Source: Methylobacterium sp. J-067 (GTDB lineage Bacteria > Pseudomonadota > Alphaproteobacteria > Rhizobiales > Beijerinckiaceae). Taken from it: a stretch of DNA of 64,000 nucleotides. The notes under the pieces were generated by a model. That model saw only the letters and a program-made list of their open reading frames with translations. It made no database searches and had not been told where the DNA came from. Every line of letters starts with the position of its first letter. Within the stretch, counting starts at the first letter, position 1. Below are positions 33,645-42,337 of this stretch, piece by piece. The stretch lies in assembly GCF_022829465.1 (NCBI RefSeq), contig NZ_JAKSXZ010000044.1:1-64000 (forward strand), given 5' to 3'. A program made the translations under genes and the position numbers.

Positions 33645-33881
33645 GTGAGGAGCGTTCCGATTGTCGAGGCCAAGGCGCATTTCTCGGCGCTGCTGGCCGA
33701 AGTCGAGGGCGGCGCGGAAATCGCCGTGACGCGCCATGGCAGGATCGTGGCGCGGATCGTCCCCGATCACCCCCGGAGCGCGGCCGACCTGTTCCGAGAC
33801 TTCTGGCTCTCCGCCGACTCGGTCGATCTGACGGCACCCGAGGACCCTCCGGCGGAACCGGTGGCGTCCTGGGACGCGTGA
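33645..33881 (+). CDS. Phd/YefM-family antitoxin
   Basis: A 78-aa antitoxin starting at GTG 33645 after a CTGGAGGG ribosome-binding site. The N-terminal DNA-binding Phd fold is clear: VPIVEAKAHFSALLAEVEGGAEIAVTRHGRIVARIVP. The acidic, Pro-rich C-terminus (DSVDLTAPEDPPAEPVASWDA) probably wraps the toxin and neutralises it. The toxin gene starts 3 bases after its stop codon. Confidence 0.9.
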   Translation: MRSVPIVEAKAHFSALLAEVEGGAEIAVTRHGRIVARIVPDHPRSAADLFRDFWLSADSVDLTAPEDPPAEPVASWDA

Positions 33882-33884
33882 GCC

Positions 33885-34298
33885 GTGCCGCTCCTGTTCC
33901 TGCTGGACGCGAACATCGTCATCGCCGCGCTCAAGGGACACCGTGAGGTTCGCAGGCGACTGGAAGCCGAACCGGCGTCGGCGCTGCGCCTCTCCACCAT
34001 CGTGCTGGGCGAACTGGAATTCGGCGCGGAGAAGAGCGCCTATGGCGACCGCAACCGCGCCAACCTGGCCGCTCTGACGGAGCGCATTCCCGTGGTCGGG
34101 ATCGATCCCGAGACGGCCCGCTGCTATGGCCGCATCCGCGCGCATCTCGAACGGCAGGGGACGCCCATCGGGGCGAACGACACCTGGATCGCCGCCCAGT
34201 CCGTCGCCGTCGGCGCAACGCTGGTGACGGACAATCTGCGTGAGTTCTCCCGCGTGCCCGACCTCCGTGTCGAGACGTGGCTGACGACGCCGGACTAG
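33885..34298 (+). CDS. vapC: PIN-domain ribonuclease toxin, VapC type
   Basis: A 137-aa PIN-domain protein. VapC toxins are Mg-dependent ribonucleases that cut tRNA or rRNA. The acidic active-site residues are visible in LLDANIVIAALKG (Asp near 8), VLGELEFGAEKS (Glu near 45), GANDTWIAAQSVA (Asp near 103) and LVTDNLREFSRVPDLRVETW. It starts at GTG 33885, 3 bases after the antitoxin stop, so production is coupled. The Phd-VapC combination is common on alphaproteobacterial chromosomes. Confidence 0.9.
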   Translation: MPLLFLLDANIVIAALKGHREVRRRLEAEPASALRLSTIVLGELEFGAEKSAYGDRNRANLAALTERIPVVGIDPETARCYGRIRAHLERQGTPIGANDTWIAAQSVAVGATLVTDNLREFSRVPDLRVETWLTTPD

Positions 34299-34404
34299 TG
34301 ACGCGCACCGCCCATCGCGTCGCGGGCCGCCCTGCGCTATGGTGCTGGTTCGGCACGGTCGGCGTCAGATCCGGCTGGCCGCGAGGAAACGCGGACCACT
34401 CGCC

Positions 34405-34542
34405 ATGAACGATATCGCCGAGCGTCACGCGGAGGCGCGTGCATCGCGTGACCTCTGGCAATCGATCCCGCTCGATTGCATCCTGTGCGCGGTGTTCGTG
34501 TTCGTCGCGGCGGGGCTCACGCTCGCCGGGGTGTTTCCTTGA
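34405..34542 (+). CDS. Small single-span membrane protein
   Basis: A 45-aa product, MNDIAERHAEARASRDLWQS followed by a hydrophobic segment LDCILCAVFVFVAAGLTLAGVF (one transmembrane helix). It has no recognised family. It stops 10 bases before the thioesterase start, on the same strand, which argues for a real first gene of a two-gene unit. The ribosome-binding site is weak. Confidence 0.5.
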   Translation: MNDIAERHAEARASRDLWQSIPLDCILCAVFVFVAAGLTLAGVFP

Positions 34543-34552
34543 GGGCGGCCCG

Positions 34553-34960
34553 ATGCAGGATTCCGGCACTGCGGACGAGACCACCGCGGAGACGCCGCAG
34601 GGCGACCTGACGGTGCGCACCATTGCCATGCCCGCCGACACCAACGCCAACGGCGACATCTTCGGCGGCTGGGTGCTGTCGCAGATGGATCAGGCGGGCG
34701 GCATCGCGGGCGTCGAGCGGGCGCGGGGGCGGGTCGTTACCGTGGCCCTCGACGGCATGACCTTCCTGCGCCCCGTCTCCGTGGGCGATGTGCTCTGCGT
34801 CTACACCCGCGTCGCCCATGTCGGCCGCACCTCGATGAAGATCGAGGTCGAGGCCTGGGCGCGGCGCTTCCGCACCCAGCACCGGGAGAAGGTCACGCGG
34901 GCGACCTTCACCTTCGTCGCCATCGACGACGAGGGCCGCCCGCGCGCGATCGCTACTTGA
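34553..34960 (+). CDS. yciA: Acyl-CoA thioesterase, YciA family (hotdog fold)
   Basis: A 135-aa thioesterase that would hydrolyse short- to medium-chain acyl-CoAs and help balance the CoA pool. Starts MQDSGTADETTAETPQGDL, then the hotdog core: RTIAMPADTNANGDIFGGWVLSQMDQAGGIAG, with the catalytic NGDIFGGW motif, followed by VTVALDGMTFLRPVSVGDVLCVYTRVAHVGRTSMKIEVEAWARR. Its 3' end overlaps the convergent sodC gene by 8 bases. Confidence 0.9.
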   Translation: MQDSGTADETTAETPQGDLTVRTIAMPADTNANGDIFGGWVLSQMDQAGGIAGVERARGRVVTVALDGMTFLRPVSVGDVLCVYTRVAHVGRTSMKIEVEAWARRFRTQHREKVTRATFTFVAIDDEGRPRAIAT

Positions 34961-35498
34961 TCACCCCGCAGGCGATGCGGTCGCCCGCGCCGCCGATGGG
35001 CTGGGTGGTGTGGTCGTCCTCGTTGGCGTGGATGATCAGGGCCGAGCCGTCGCCGTCCTTCAGCCCGCCCTCGCCGGTCAGCGCCGTCTCGGACGAGACC
35101 TCGGCATTGGCTGAGCCGTCCTGATTGGCGAAGATGTTCGGCAGGTCGCCCTCGTCCGGCCCGTCCGGGTTGAGCAGGCCGTGCTTGCTCTGGTCGTGGT
35201 TCACGTGGGCCTTGGAGTTCATGAACTTCGGATCGGAGCAATCGCCGACCGCGTGGAAATGGATGCCGTGCCAGCCGGGGGGCAGGCCGCCGGGCTGGAT
35301 GGTCAGGCGCAGGACGAGGGTGTTCGCCCCGTCGCGGATCGCGAGCTTGCCGATCGTATCGCCCTTGGCGTTCTTGATCGGGCTCTCGTAGGTCTCGGGG
35401 GCGGCGGGTTTGGCCGCGTCCTTCGCGGGCTCCTGCGCCAGAGCCCCGCTTGCCGCGAAGGACCCCAGTGCGGCGAGCAGCGTCAGCGTGCGTGTCAT
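34953..35498 (-). CDS. sodC: Periplasmic Cu/Zn superoxide dismutase
   Basis: SodC converts superoxide to hydrogen peroxide and oxygen in the periplasm. The 181-aa precursor has a signal peptide (MTRTLTLLAALGSFAASGALAQ). Metal ligands are in the expected places: GIHFHAVGDCSDPKF (Cu His pair and a disulfide Cys), KAHVNHDQSKHGLLNPDGPDEGDLPN (bridging and Zn His), HANEDDHTTQPIGGAGDRIACGVI (last Cu His, catalytic Arg, second disulfide Cys). A second, Fe/Mn-type SOD lies at 51100. Confidence 0.95.
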   Translation of the reverse strand: MTRTLTLLAALGSFAASGALAQEPAKDAAKPAAPETYESPIKNAKGDTIGKLAIRDGANTLVLRLTIQPGGLPPGWHGIHFHAVGDCSDPKFMNSKAHVNHDQSKHGLLNPDGPDEGDLPNIFANQDGSANAEVSSETALTGEGGLKDGDGSALIIHANEDDHTTQPIGGAGDRIACGVIK

Positions 35499-35576
35499 AC
35501 GATAGCCCTCTTCTCTGGCCGCGGTTAGGTAGGGGTCGCGGGCGGCGCCGACACCCCTGCCCGAGACCGGAGACAC

Positions 35577-36314
35577 ATGACCCGCGAGCGGCAGAGGGCC
35601 GACCTCTATCTGGTGGAGCACGGCCATTTCGAGAGCCGCGCCCGGGCGCAGGCGGCCATCCGCGCCGGGCGCGTGCGGGTGGACGGGCGCGTGCTCGCCC
35701 GCGCCTCCGAGACGATCCCGCCGGGCGCGGCGGTGGAGGCGGAGCCCGAGCATCCCTTCGCCTCGCGCGGCGGGCTGAAGCTCAGCGCAGCCCTGGACGC
35801 CTTCGGACTCGATCCGGCGGGCCTGCCCTGCCTCGATGTCGGCGCCTCGACCGGCGGCTTCACCGACGTGCTGCTCAGGCGCGGGGCGGCCCATGTCCAT
35901 GCGATCGATGTCGGGCGCGATCAGCTCCACCCACGGTTGCGGGTGGATCCGAGGGTGACGAGCCGTGAGGGGGTCGATATCCGTAGCCTCGCACCCGGCA
36001 GCCTCGATCCGGCGCCGCGCTTGGCGAGCGTGGATGTCAGCTTCATCTCCCTGCGCCTCGTCCTGCCGGCCCTGTGGCCACTGCTGGCACCGGGGGCCTT
36101 CCTCGTCACGCTGATCAAGCCGCAATTCGAGGCGGGGCGCGAGCGGGTGGGGCGCGGCGGGATCGTCCGCGATCCCGAAATCCATGGGGAGGTCTGCGAG
36201 ACGGTGCGCGGTCTCCTCGAAGGCCGGGGGGCCACGATCCTCGGCCTCGTCCCGTCCCCCGTCGAGGGTGGGGACGGCAATGTCGAATTTCTGATGGGGG
36301 CGAAGCTGCCGTGA
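35577..36314 (+). CDS. tlyA: TlyA-family RNA methyltransferase
   Basis: A 245-aa protein with an N-terminal S4 RNA-binding domain (RADLYLVEHGHFESRARAQAAIRAGRVRVDGRVL) and a C-terminal FtsJ-like methyltransferase (ASRGGLKLSAALDAFGLD, CLDVGASTGGFTDVLLRRGAAHVHAIDVG, DVSFISLRLVLPAL, LIKPQFEAGRERVGRGGIVRD). TlyA methylates the 2'-O of rRNA residues in other bacteria. The downstream methyltransferase overlaps its stop by four bases (GTGA), so the two are co-translated. Confidence 0.93.
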   Translation: MTRERQRADLYLVEHGHFESRARAQAAIRAGRVRVDGRVLARASETIPPGAAVEAEPEHPFASRGGLKLSAALDAFGLDPAGLPCLDVGASTGGFTDVLLRRGAAHVHAIDVGRDQLHPRLRVDPRVTSREGVDIRSLAPGSLDPAPRLASVDVSFISLRLVLPALWPLLAPGAFLVTLIKPQFEAGRERVGRGGIVRDPEIHGEVCETVRGLLEGRGATILGLVPSPVEGGDGNVEFLMGAKLP

Positions 36315-37546
36315 GCGAGAGCGTCGAGATCATTCGCCTGGGCGCGCGCGGCGACGGCATCGCGCAGGACGGGACCATCGTGCCCTACACCCTGCCGGGG
36401 GAGCGCGCCGCGATCCGCCGGGGGGGCTCGCGGGCCGAACTCGAGGCAATCGAGCGGGCGTCGCCGGAGCGGGTGGAGCCGTTCTGCCCCTACTTCATGC
36501 GTTGCGGCGGGTGCCGCACCCAGCATCTCGCCCGCGAGCCGGAACTGGAATGGAAGCGGGGCATCGTCGCGAACGGGCTCGCGCAGGCGGGCCTCCCCGT
36601 CGCGCCGGAGCCGGCCCTCGACGCCCACGGGGCGGGACGGCGGCGGCTGACGCTGCATGTCCGCTTCGTCGAGGGGCGGACGGAGGCGGGGCTGATGGAG
36701 GCTCGCAGCCATGCCCTCGTGGACCTCGACCATTGCCCGATCACCGTGCCGGCCCTGCACCGGGGGCCGGATGTCGCCCGCGCCCTGTCGGTGCCGATCG
36801 GCGGCGGCCGCAAGCCCCTCGACGTGGCGGTGAGCGCGACCGACCAGGGGCTCGATGTCGACATCCGCGGCCATGGGGTGGTCTCGCCCGGGGCCAGCGC
36901 CGCCCTCGTGCGCATCGCGGGGGAACTCGGCCTCGCCCGGCTCTCGCTTCATGGGGAGCGGCTGATGGAAGCCGAGCCGGTCTCGGTCGCCGGCGAGGGC
37001 AGGCGGCTGTTCCCGTCGCCCGGCGGCTTCCTACAGGCGACGGCGGCGGGGCAGGCGATCCTCACCGGCCTCGTCCTCGATGCCCTCGGCCCGAAGGTGA
37101 AAAAGGTGGCCGACCTATTCTCGGGTTGCGGTCCGCTGGCGCTCGCCATGGCGAGCCGGGCCTCCGTCCACGCGGTGGAAAGCGAGGCCTCCGCGCTCGC
37201 GGGGCTCGATCGCTCGGTGCGGGCGGCGACCGGCCTGAAGCGCATCACCCAGGAGCGGCGCGACCTGTTCCGCCGCCCGCTCCTGCCCCTCGAACTCAAG
37301 GCCTACGACGCCGTGGTGTTCGATCCGCCCCGCGCGGGTGCCGAGGCGCAGGCGAAGCAGCTCGCGGCCTCCACCGTGCCCCTCGTCGTCGGCGTCTCCT
37401 GCGATGCCGGGACCTTCGCCCGCGATGCGGCCACCCTGGTCGCAGGGGGCTACCGGCTGGAGCGGGTGACGCCGGTCGATCAGTTCCGCCATGCCGGCCA
37501 TGTGGAGATGGTCGGCGTGTTCCGGCGCGAGAAAGCCCGGCGCTAG
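36311..37546 (+). CDS. Class I SAM-dependent RNA m5U methyltransferase (RlmD/TrmA family)
   Basis: A 411-aa enzyme starting at GTG 36311 inside the tlyA stop region. The N-terminal part has a short TRAM-like segment. The Fe-S cluster cysteines are in CPYFMRCGGCRTQHL, with a fourth Cys in DLDHCPITV. The Rossmann core shows VADLFSGCGPLALAMASRASVHAVE, the FDPPRAGAEAQAKQL loop and a nucleophile loop VSCDAGTFARDAATL, with a C-terminal VDQFRHAGHVEMVGVF. This is the RumA/RlmCD type that methylates uridine C5 in rRNA. Which uridine is unknown. Confidence 0.9.
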   Translation: MSESVEIIRLGARGDGIAQDGTIVPYTLPGERAAIRRGGSRAELEAIERASPERVEPFCPYFMRCGGCRTQHLAREPELEWKRGIVANGLAQAGLPVAPEPALDAHGAGRRRLTLHVRFVEGRTEAGLMEARSHALVDLDHCPITVPALHRGPDVARALSVPIGGGRKPLDVAVSATDQGLDVDIRGHGVVSPGASAALVRIAGELGLARLSLHGERLMEAEPVSVAGEGRRLFPSPGGFLQATAAGQAILTGLVLDALGPKVKKVADLFSGCGPLALAMASRASVHAVESEASALAGLDRSVRAATGLKRITQERRDLFRRPLLPLELKAYDAVVFDPPRAGAEAQAKQLAASTVPLVVGVSCDAGTFARDAATLVAGGYRLERVTPVDQFRHAGHVEMVGVFRREKARR

Positions 37547-37601
37547 GACGAGGCAACTGTCGCGCGCATCGCACGTTTTTCCGGCGACGGAGACCCGGAC
37601 G

Positions 37602-37868
37602 ATGCGCACCACGACCCTTTCCCTGCTGATCGCCTCGCTCATGCTGCCGGGTTCGGCCCTGGCGCAGAGCCGCGTGGCCCCCGACGAAACCGGCACCGGA
37701 GGCGGCCCGCGCTCCACCATCACGGCGCCCAACACGAACAGTCTCGGCGTCACGAAGCCGCCGGGCACGTCCATGGGGCCGGGGGAGGTGCCGTCCTCGC
37801 GCGAGCGGCGGCGGGAGCGCGCCCTGACCAACCGAATCGACAACAGCATCTGCGACGGCTGCAACTGA
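37602..37868 (+). CDS. Small secreted protein, function unknown
   Basis: An 88-aa precursor: signal peptide MRTTTLSLLIASLMLPGSALAQ, then a Gly/Pro/Ser/Thr-rich region (GTGGGPRSTITAPNTNSLGVTKPPGTSMGPGE), a basic RERRRERALTNRID stretch and a C-terminal ICDGCN. The Cys-x2-Cys end could bind metal or form a disulfide. No family recognised. ATG 37602 follows GGCGACGGAGACCC. Confidence 0.65.
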   Translation: MRTTTLSLLIASLMLPGSALAQSRVAPDETGTGGGPRSTITAPNTNSLGVTKPPGTSMGPGEVPSSRERRRERALTNRIDNSICDGCN

Positions 37869-38000
37869 GGCAGCCCGGCGGCGGCGCTGTCACGGAACCT
37901 TCAAGAAACGGCGCCACATGCCCTCGGCCCCTTGCGCCTCCCGCCCGCCTGCGGGATGCCGGGGCCGCCATAGCCGCCGCGTCCCTGAAGAGATTCCCGC

Positions 38001-39005
38001 GTGATCTTCATCCATCAGCCTGTCACGGAGGCCGGCCAGCGCCTGCTCGAACGCCGGGCCGTGAACCTGCAGGACGTGATCCCCGAGGACACGATCTGGC
38101 TCGACCTCATCCGCCCGACCCGTGAGGAGGAGCTGAAGGTCGAGGAATTCGCCGGGATCGAGGTGCCGACCCGCGAGGAGATGAAGGACATCGAGCCGTC
38201 CGAACTCCTCTATGTCGAGGACGGCGCCCGCTACATGACCGGCCGGGTGCTCTCGAAGGTCAGCGATTCGGAGGAGCCGGGGCTCGCTGGCATCACCTTC
38301 ATCCTGCGGGGCAACCGGCTCATCACCGTGCGCTACGAGGAGCCGCAATCCTTCCGCATGTTCGCGCAGCGGGCGGGGCGGGCCACCGGCAACGGCCACG
38401 CCACCGTCGCCTCCGGCGACGCGATCCTCGCCGGGCTGATCGAAGCGGTGATCGACCGGGCGGCGGACGTGCTCCAGCTCCAGGGCGAGCGGATCGACCG
38501 CCTGTCGGGGTCGATCTTCGAGGTGCAGGACGATCCGAGCGCCCGCAACACCGCCTTGCAGGACACTTTGCGGGCACTGGGCCGACACGGGGACCTCATC
38601 TCCAAGCAGCGCGAGAGCCTCGTCTCGATGGAGCGCATCCTGCTCTCGCTCTCGGCGACCTACCGCACCAACAAGGCGCCCCGCGATCTGCGCGAGGATG
38701 TGCGCTCCACCCTGCGCGATCTGCAATCGCTGGAGGAGCACGCCACCTTCCTCTCCACCAAGATCCAGTTCCTGCTCGACGCGACCCTCGGCCTCGTGAA
38801 CCTGGAGCAGAACAACATCATCAAGCTGTTCTCGGTCATGGCCGTGGTGTTCATGCCGCCGACGCTGATCGCGTCGATCTACGGCATGAACTTCAAGACC
38901 ATTCCCGAACTGGACTGGTCCTTCGGCTACCCGATGGCCGTTGTGATGATGGTGGTGGCGGCCGTGCTGCCCTACGCCTTCTTCCGCTGGAAGCGCTGGC
39001 TGTGA
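38001..39005 (+). CDS. CorA-family divalent metal transporter
   Basis: A 334-aa inner-membrane transporter starting at GTG 38001. The large N-terminal cytoplasmic part (about 1-270) includes IEVPTREEMKDIEPSELLYVEDG and a long helical stretch. Two transmembrane helices end the protein, with the signature YGMNF in the loop between them (ASIYGMNFKTIPELDWSFGYP) and a basic C-terminal tail (FRWKRWL). CorA proteins import Mg2+, Co2+ or Ni2+. Transport selectivity cannot be read from the sequence. Confidence 0.92.
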   Translation: MIFIHQPVTEAGQRLLERRAVNLQDVIPEDTIWLDLIRPTREEELKVEEFAGIEVPTREEMKDIEPSELLYVEDGARYMTGRVLSKVSDSEEPGLAGITFILRGNRLITVRYEEPQSFRMFAQRAGRATGNGHATVASGDAILAGLIEAVIDRAADVLQLQGERIDRLSGSIFEVQDDPSARNTALQDTLRALGRHGDLISKQRESLVSMERILLSLSATYRTNKAPRDLREDVRSTLRDLQSLEEHATFLSTKIQFLLDATLGLVNLEQNNIIKLFSVMAVVFMPPTLIASIYGMNFKTIPELDWSFGYPMAVVMMVVAAVLPYAFFRWKRWL

Positions 39006-39085
39006 CGAACACCGCCGGATAGGCGCGTCACGCCGCTGTCGCGCGGGCTTGCCATAGGGCGCTCCTCACCACGAGGAAGAGCCCC

Positions 39086-40657
39086 ATGGCCCTGGACCGT
39101 CGCCGTTTCGTCCTCACGGGGGCCTCCGGCCTCGTCGGCGCGAGTCTTGGGCTGGGCAGGCCCTACCTAAGCCGCGCCGCCGACCGGCCCGCCCTCTCGC
39201 ACGGGCTGCAATCCGGCGATGTCGGCAGCGATACGGCCATCGTCTGGGCGCGGGCCGACCGGCCCTGCCGGGCGATGATCGAGTGGTCGACCACCGAGAG
39301 CTTCGCGCAGGTCCGGGGCGGCGTCTTCGCCGACGCCCTGCCCGAGACGGACGGGACGGTGAAGGTCGCCCTGGAAGGCCTCCCCGCCGGCCAGGATATC
39401 TTCTACCGGGTCAGCCTCGAAGACCTCGCCGCCCCGACGATCCGCAGTGCGGGGCAGGTGGGCCGCTTCCGCACGGCGCCGGCCGACCGGCGCTCGGTGT
39501 CGTTCTGCTGGTCGGGGGACACGGCGGGTCAGGGCTGGGGGATCGACGAATCCCGTGGCGGCATGACGATCTATGCGGCCATCGCCAAGAACCGGCCGGA
39601 CTTCTTCCTCCATTCCGGCGACACGATCTACGCCGACGGCCCGATCCAGGCCGAGGTGAAGCTGCCCGACGGCACCCTGTGGCGGAACCGCGTGACCGAG
39701 GAGGTCTCGAAGCCCGCCGAATCCCTCGCCGAGTTCCGGGGCCGCTACAAGTACAACCTGCTCGACAGAAATCTGCTCGCGCTGAACGCGCAGGTTCCGA
39801 TGCTGGCGCAGTGGGACGACCACGAGGTTACGAATAACTGGTGGCCGGGCGAGCCCCTGACCCGCGCCGAGCATCTGCGGAAGAAATATGCTGACCCGAA
39901 CGTCCTGGCGCTGCAGGTCCGCGCGGCCTGCGCCTTCCACGAATACATGCCGATGCGCTTCGATCCGGCGGAGCCGGGCCGGGTCTACCGCAAGATCTCC
40001 TACGGGCCGCTGGTCGACGTGTTCATGCTCGACATGCGCAGCTATCGCGGCGCCAACGGCGAGAACCGCCAGACGGAGTACGGGCCTGATTCCTACTTCC
40101 TCGGCCCGCAGCAACTCGCGTGGCTGAAGCGGGAACTGGTGTCGTCGCGGGCGACGTGGAAGGTGATCGCCGCCGACATGCCGCTCGGCCTCGTCGTCGT
40201 CTACGACACCGACCGCAACTTCGGCTCCGAGGCCGTGGCGCAGGGCGACGGCCCGGCCCTCGGCCGCGAGCTGGAGGTCGCCGACCTGCTTCGGTTCATC
40301 AAGGCGGCGGGGGTGCGCAACACCGTGTGGCTGACGGCGGACGTCCACTACACGGCGGCGCATTACTACGACCCGAACAAGGCGCAGTTCCAGGATTTCG
40401 AACCGTTCTGGGAGTTCGTCTCCGGCCCGCTCCATGCGGGCACCTTCGGGCCGAACACCCTCGACAACACCTTCGGCCCGCAGCTGCGCTACGTGAAGGC
40501 GCCGCCGGCGGGGCAGGTGAACGTCTCCCCGGCGGCGGGCCTGCAGTTCTTCGGCCACGTCGCGGTGGACGGGCGCACGGAGCAGATGACCGTGACCCTC
40601 AAGGACGCTGCCGACACCGATCTGTGGCATGTCACCCTCGACCCCGCGCGGGGGTGA
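39086..40657 (+). CDS. phoD: PhoD-like alkaline phosphatase/phosphodiesterase, Tat-exported
   Basis: A 523-aa secreted phosphatase. The N-terminus has a twin-arginine signal (MALDRRRFVLTGASGLVGASLGLGRP). Next is the PhoD N-terminal domain (LSHGLQSGDVGSDTAIVWARADRP, YRVSLEDL). The metallophosphatase core has FCWSGDTAGQGWGID, HSGDTIYADGPI, WDDHEVTNNWWPGEP, and DVHYTAAHYYDPNK. PhoD enzymes use Fe3+ and Ca2+ to release phosphate from monoesters and diesters. No Pho box was identified in the 80-base upstream gap. Confidence 0.93.
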   Translation: MALDRRRFVLTGASGLVGASLGLGRPYLSRAADRPALSHGLQSGDVGSDTAIVWARADRPCRAMIEWSTTESFAQVRGGVFADALPETDGTVKVALEGLPAGQDIFYRVSLEDLAAPTIRSAGQVGRFRTAPADRRSVSFCWSGDTAGQGWGIDESRGGMTIYAAIAKNRPDFFLHSGDTIYADGPIQAEVKLPDGTLWRNRVTEEVSKPAESLAEFRGRYKYNLLDRNLLALNAQVPMLAQWDDHEVTNNWWPGEPLTRAEHLRKKYADPNVLALQVRAACAFHEYMPMRFDPAEPGRVYRKISYGPLVDVFMLDMRSYRGANGENRQTEYGPDSYFLGPQQLAWLKRELVSSRATWKVIAADMPLGLVVVYDTDRNFGSEAVAQGDGPALGRELEVADLLRFIKAAGVRNTVWLTADVHYTAAHYYDPNKAQFQDFEPFWEFVSGPLHAGTFGPNTLDNTFGPQLRYVKAPPAGQVNVSPAAGLQFFGHVAVDGRTEQMTVTLKDAADTDLWHVTLDPARG

Positions 40658-40669
40658 GGGCGGCGCCGC

Positions 40670-41101
40670 TCAGGCGGTGGTGATGTACTCGCGCAGGGCC
40701 TGATGCTCGGCCTCGACGGTGGCGATGCGGCGCGCCACCACGTCGCCGATAGAGACGATGCCGACGAGGCGTCCGCCCTCGCAGACCGGGATGTGGCGGA
40801 AGCGACCGTTGGTCATCAGTTCCATCACGTCCTCGATCGTCGTGGAGCGGTTGCAGGTCGTCACGTTGGCCGTCATGTGGTCGCCGACCGGGGCGTCGAG
40901 GGTGGCCGCGCCGAGCCGGGCCAGGGCGCGCATGATGTCCCGCTCCGAAACGATCCCGGCCACCGTGCCGTCGGGATGCTCCACGACGAGGGCGCCGATG
41001 CGCTTCTCCGCCAGGATGTGAATGACGTCTCCGAGGGTCTTCTCCGGGCCCACCGTGGCCACCGAAGTTCCCTTCTCCGACAGAATCCGCGCGACGGTCA
41101 T
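40670..41101 (-). CDS. CBS-domain protein
   Basis: A 143-aa protein of two tandem CBS domains (residues about 8-62 and 73-130): VGPEKTLGDVIHILAEKRIGALVVEHPDGTVAGIVSERDIMRAL and CNRSTTIEDVMELMTNGRFRHIPVCEGGRLVGIVSIGDVVARRI. CBS pairs bind adenine nucleotides and often act as energy sensors. No enzymatic domain is attached. The gene is convergent with phoD (12-base gap). Confidence 0.9.
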   Translation of the reverse strand: MTVARILSEKGTSVATVGPEKTLGDVIHILAEKRIGALVVEHPDGTVAGIVSERDIMRALARLGAATLDAPVGDHMTANVTTCNRSTTIEDVMELMTNGRFRHIPVCEGGRLVGIVSIGDVVARRIATVEAEHQALREYITTA

Positions 41102-41234
41102 CGACCCCTCCCTGTCATCGGTTGGGTGCGCCGTCAGCTCCGGCGCACCGGTTGCGACATGCGGGCCGGGTTGGTCCCGGCTCTCGATCGTGGCCGAGTG
41201 TGTGACTGTTCCGGCGCCCTGGCAAGGCCGCCGG

Positions 41235-42053
41235 TCAGCGCGTTGGGGGGAATTTCCTGTCGAGCAGCGGGAAGAGTAGGAAGCCGGCGATAAAGCCGCC
41301 GAGATGCGCGTCCCACGCCACCGCCGCGCTCTCGGCGCCGAGCGGCAGGCTCACGATGCCGAACAGCAGGTTGGTGACGAACCAGATCGCCAGGAACGAC
41401 ACCACCGTGCGGTTGCGCAGCAATTCGGGGATCGTCTCGGCCGGGCGGTGGGCGGTCCTCTGCCAGGGCTGCGTGCCGTAGCCCGAGACCGGCGGCTGGA
41501 ACACGAAGCGCGCCGCCGCCGCCATGAGGGCCGAGATGCCCGCCGAGGCCCCGACCAGGGGCGTGGCGCTCAGCGGATCGATCATGATGTGCAGCAGGCC
41601 GCCCGCGAGGATCCCCGCCAGGGCGAGGGCGCCGTAGCGCCACGCTCCGCAGCGCCGGGCCACGGGCGTGCCGAAGGCCGCGAGCCACACGCTGTTGAAC
41701 AGCACATGCATCCACGAGCCGTGGAGCAGGGCGTAGGTCGCCAGCGTCCAGGGCTCCAGGCTCTGCTGGCCGGTGACGTAGCGCGCGAAGGCTTCCCGCA
41801 TCGCCGCGACATCGGGATCCCCCGAGGCCGCCGCCTGGATCACCTCCGCGACGCGGCTGGGATCGAACCACACCGTCCACCGGGCGGGGACCAGGGCGAG
41901 GTCGAGCACGACCTGGATGTCGCGCACGTCCGAGAGGAGGTATTCGCGAATCGCCTGGATCGCGACGAGCACGGCGATGGAGGCCGTGACCACCCCCGGC
42001 ATGTTGAAGACCGGGGCACGGCTCTGGCGGGGGAAGTCGGGCGAAGCGTCCAT
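41235..42053 (-). CDS. Rhomboid-family intramembrane serine protease
   Basis: A 272-aa membrane protein with at least six helices. The rhomboid active-site features are present: HGSWMHVLFNSVWLAAFGTPV (oxyanion Asn), LVGASAGISALMAA (catalytic Ser in GxSx) and VAWDAHLGGFIAGF (catalytic His). Start ATG 42053 (MDASPDFPRQSRAPV) is preferred over a longer reading from 42104. Substrates are unknown. Divergent from the PAS_5 gene across 284 bases. Confidence 0.9.
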   Translation of the reverse strand: MDASPDFPRQSRAPVFNMPGVVTASIAVLVAIQAIREYLLSDVRDIQVVLDLALVPARWTVWFDPSRVAEVIQAAASGDPDVAAMREAFARYVTGQQSLEPWTLATYALLHGSWMHVLFNSVWLAAFGTPVARRCGAWRYGALALAGILAGGLLHIMIDPLSATPLVGASAGISALMAAAARFVFQPPVSGYGTQPWQRTAHRPAETIPELLRNRTVVSFLAIWFVTNLLFGIVSLPLGAESAAVAWDAHLGGFIAGFLLFPLLDRKFPPTR

Positions 42054-42182
42054 TGCCCCACATGTTGTCACGGGGAAGTTGCGGACAAGCCCGCGATGCC
42101 ACACGAAGGCGATTCCCCGCCCTGCAACTCCTTCTCAGCGTTGTGTTGTGCCGGAGGACACAGGCTTCAGTGGCGATCAACC

Positions 42183-42198
42183 TTAACCAAAGCGTAAC
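42183..42198. promoter_or_regulatory. Near-match to a CtrA box in the rhomboid/PAS_5 divergent region
   Basis: TTAA-CCAAAGC-GTAAC (42183-42198) has TTAA-N7-TTAAC spacing with one mismatch. The region of 284 bases between rhomboid and PAS_5 genes holds no other obvious signal. Confidence 0.25.
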
Positions 42199-42337
42199 TC
42201 GCCGGATGCATCGGCGCGCCCGAGGGCATAGGGATTGCGGACAGGGACGGTAACCGCCCGATGCGCGGCCGCAGACGTCGTCCAGACGTTTCGGAACGGG
42301 CATCCACGAGGCACTTTTGTACCGATCCGGGACAGAC

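Noticed and set aside
33645..34298. Toxin-antitoxin pair as evidence of a larger mobile island
   Set aside because: Flanking genes are ordinary chromosomal genes, no integrase or repeat borders are visible, and base composition looks similar to the neighbours.
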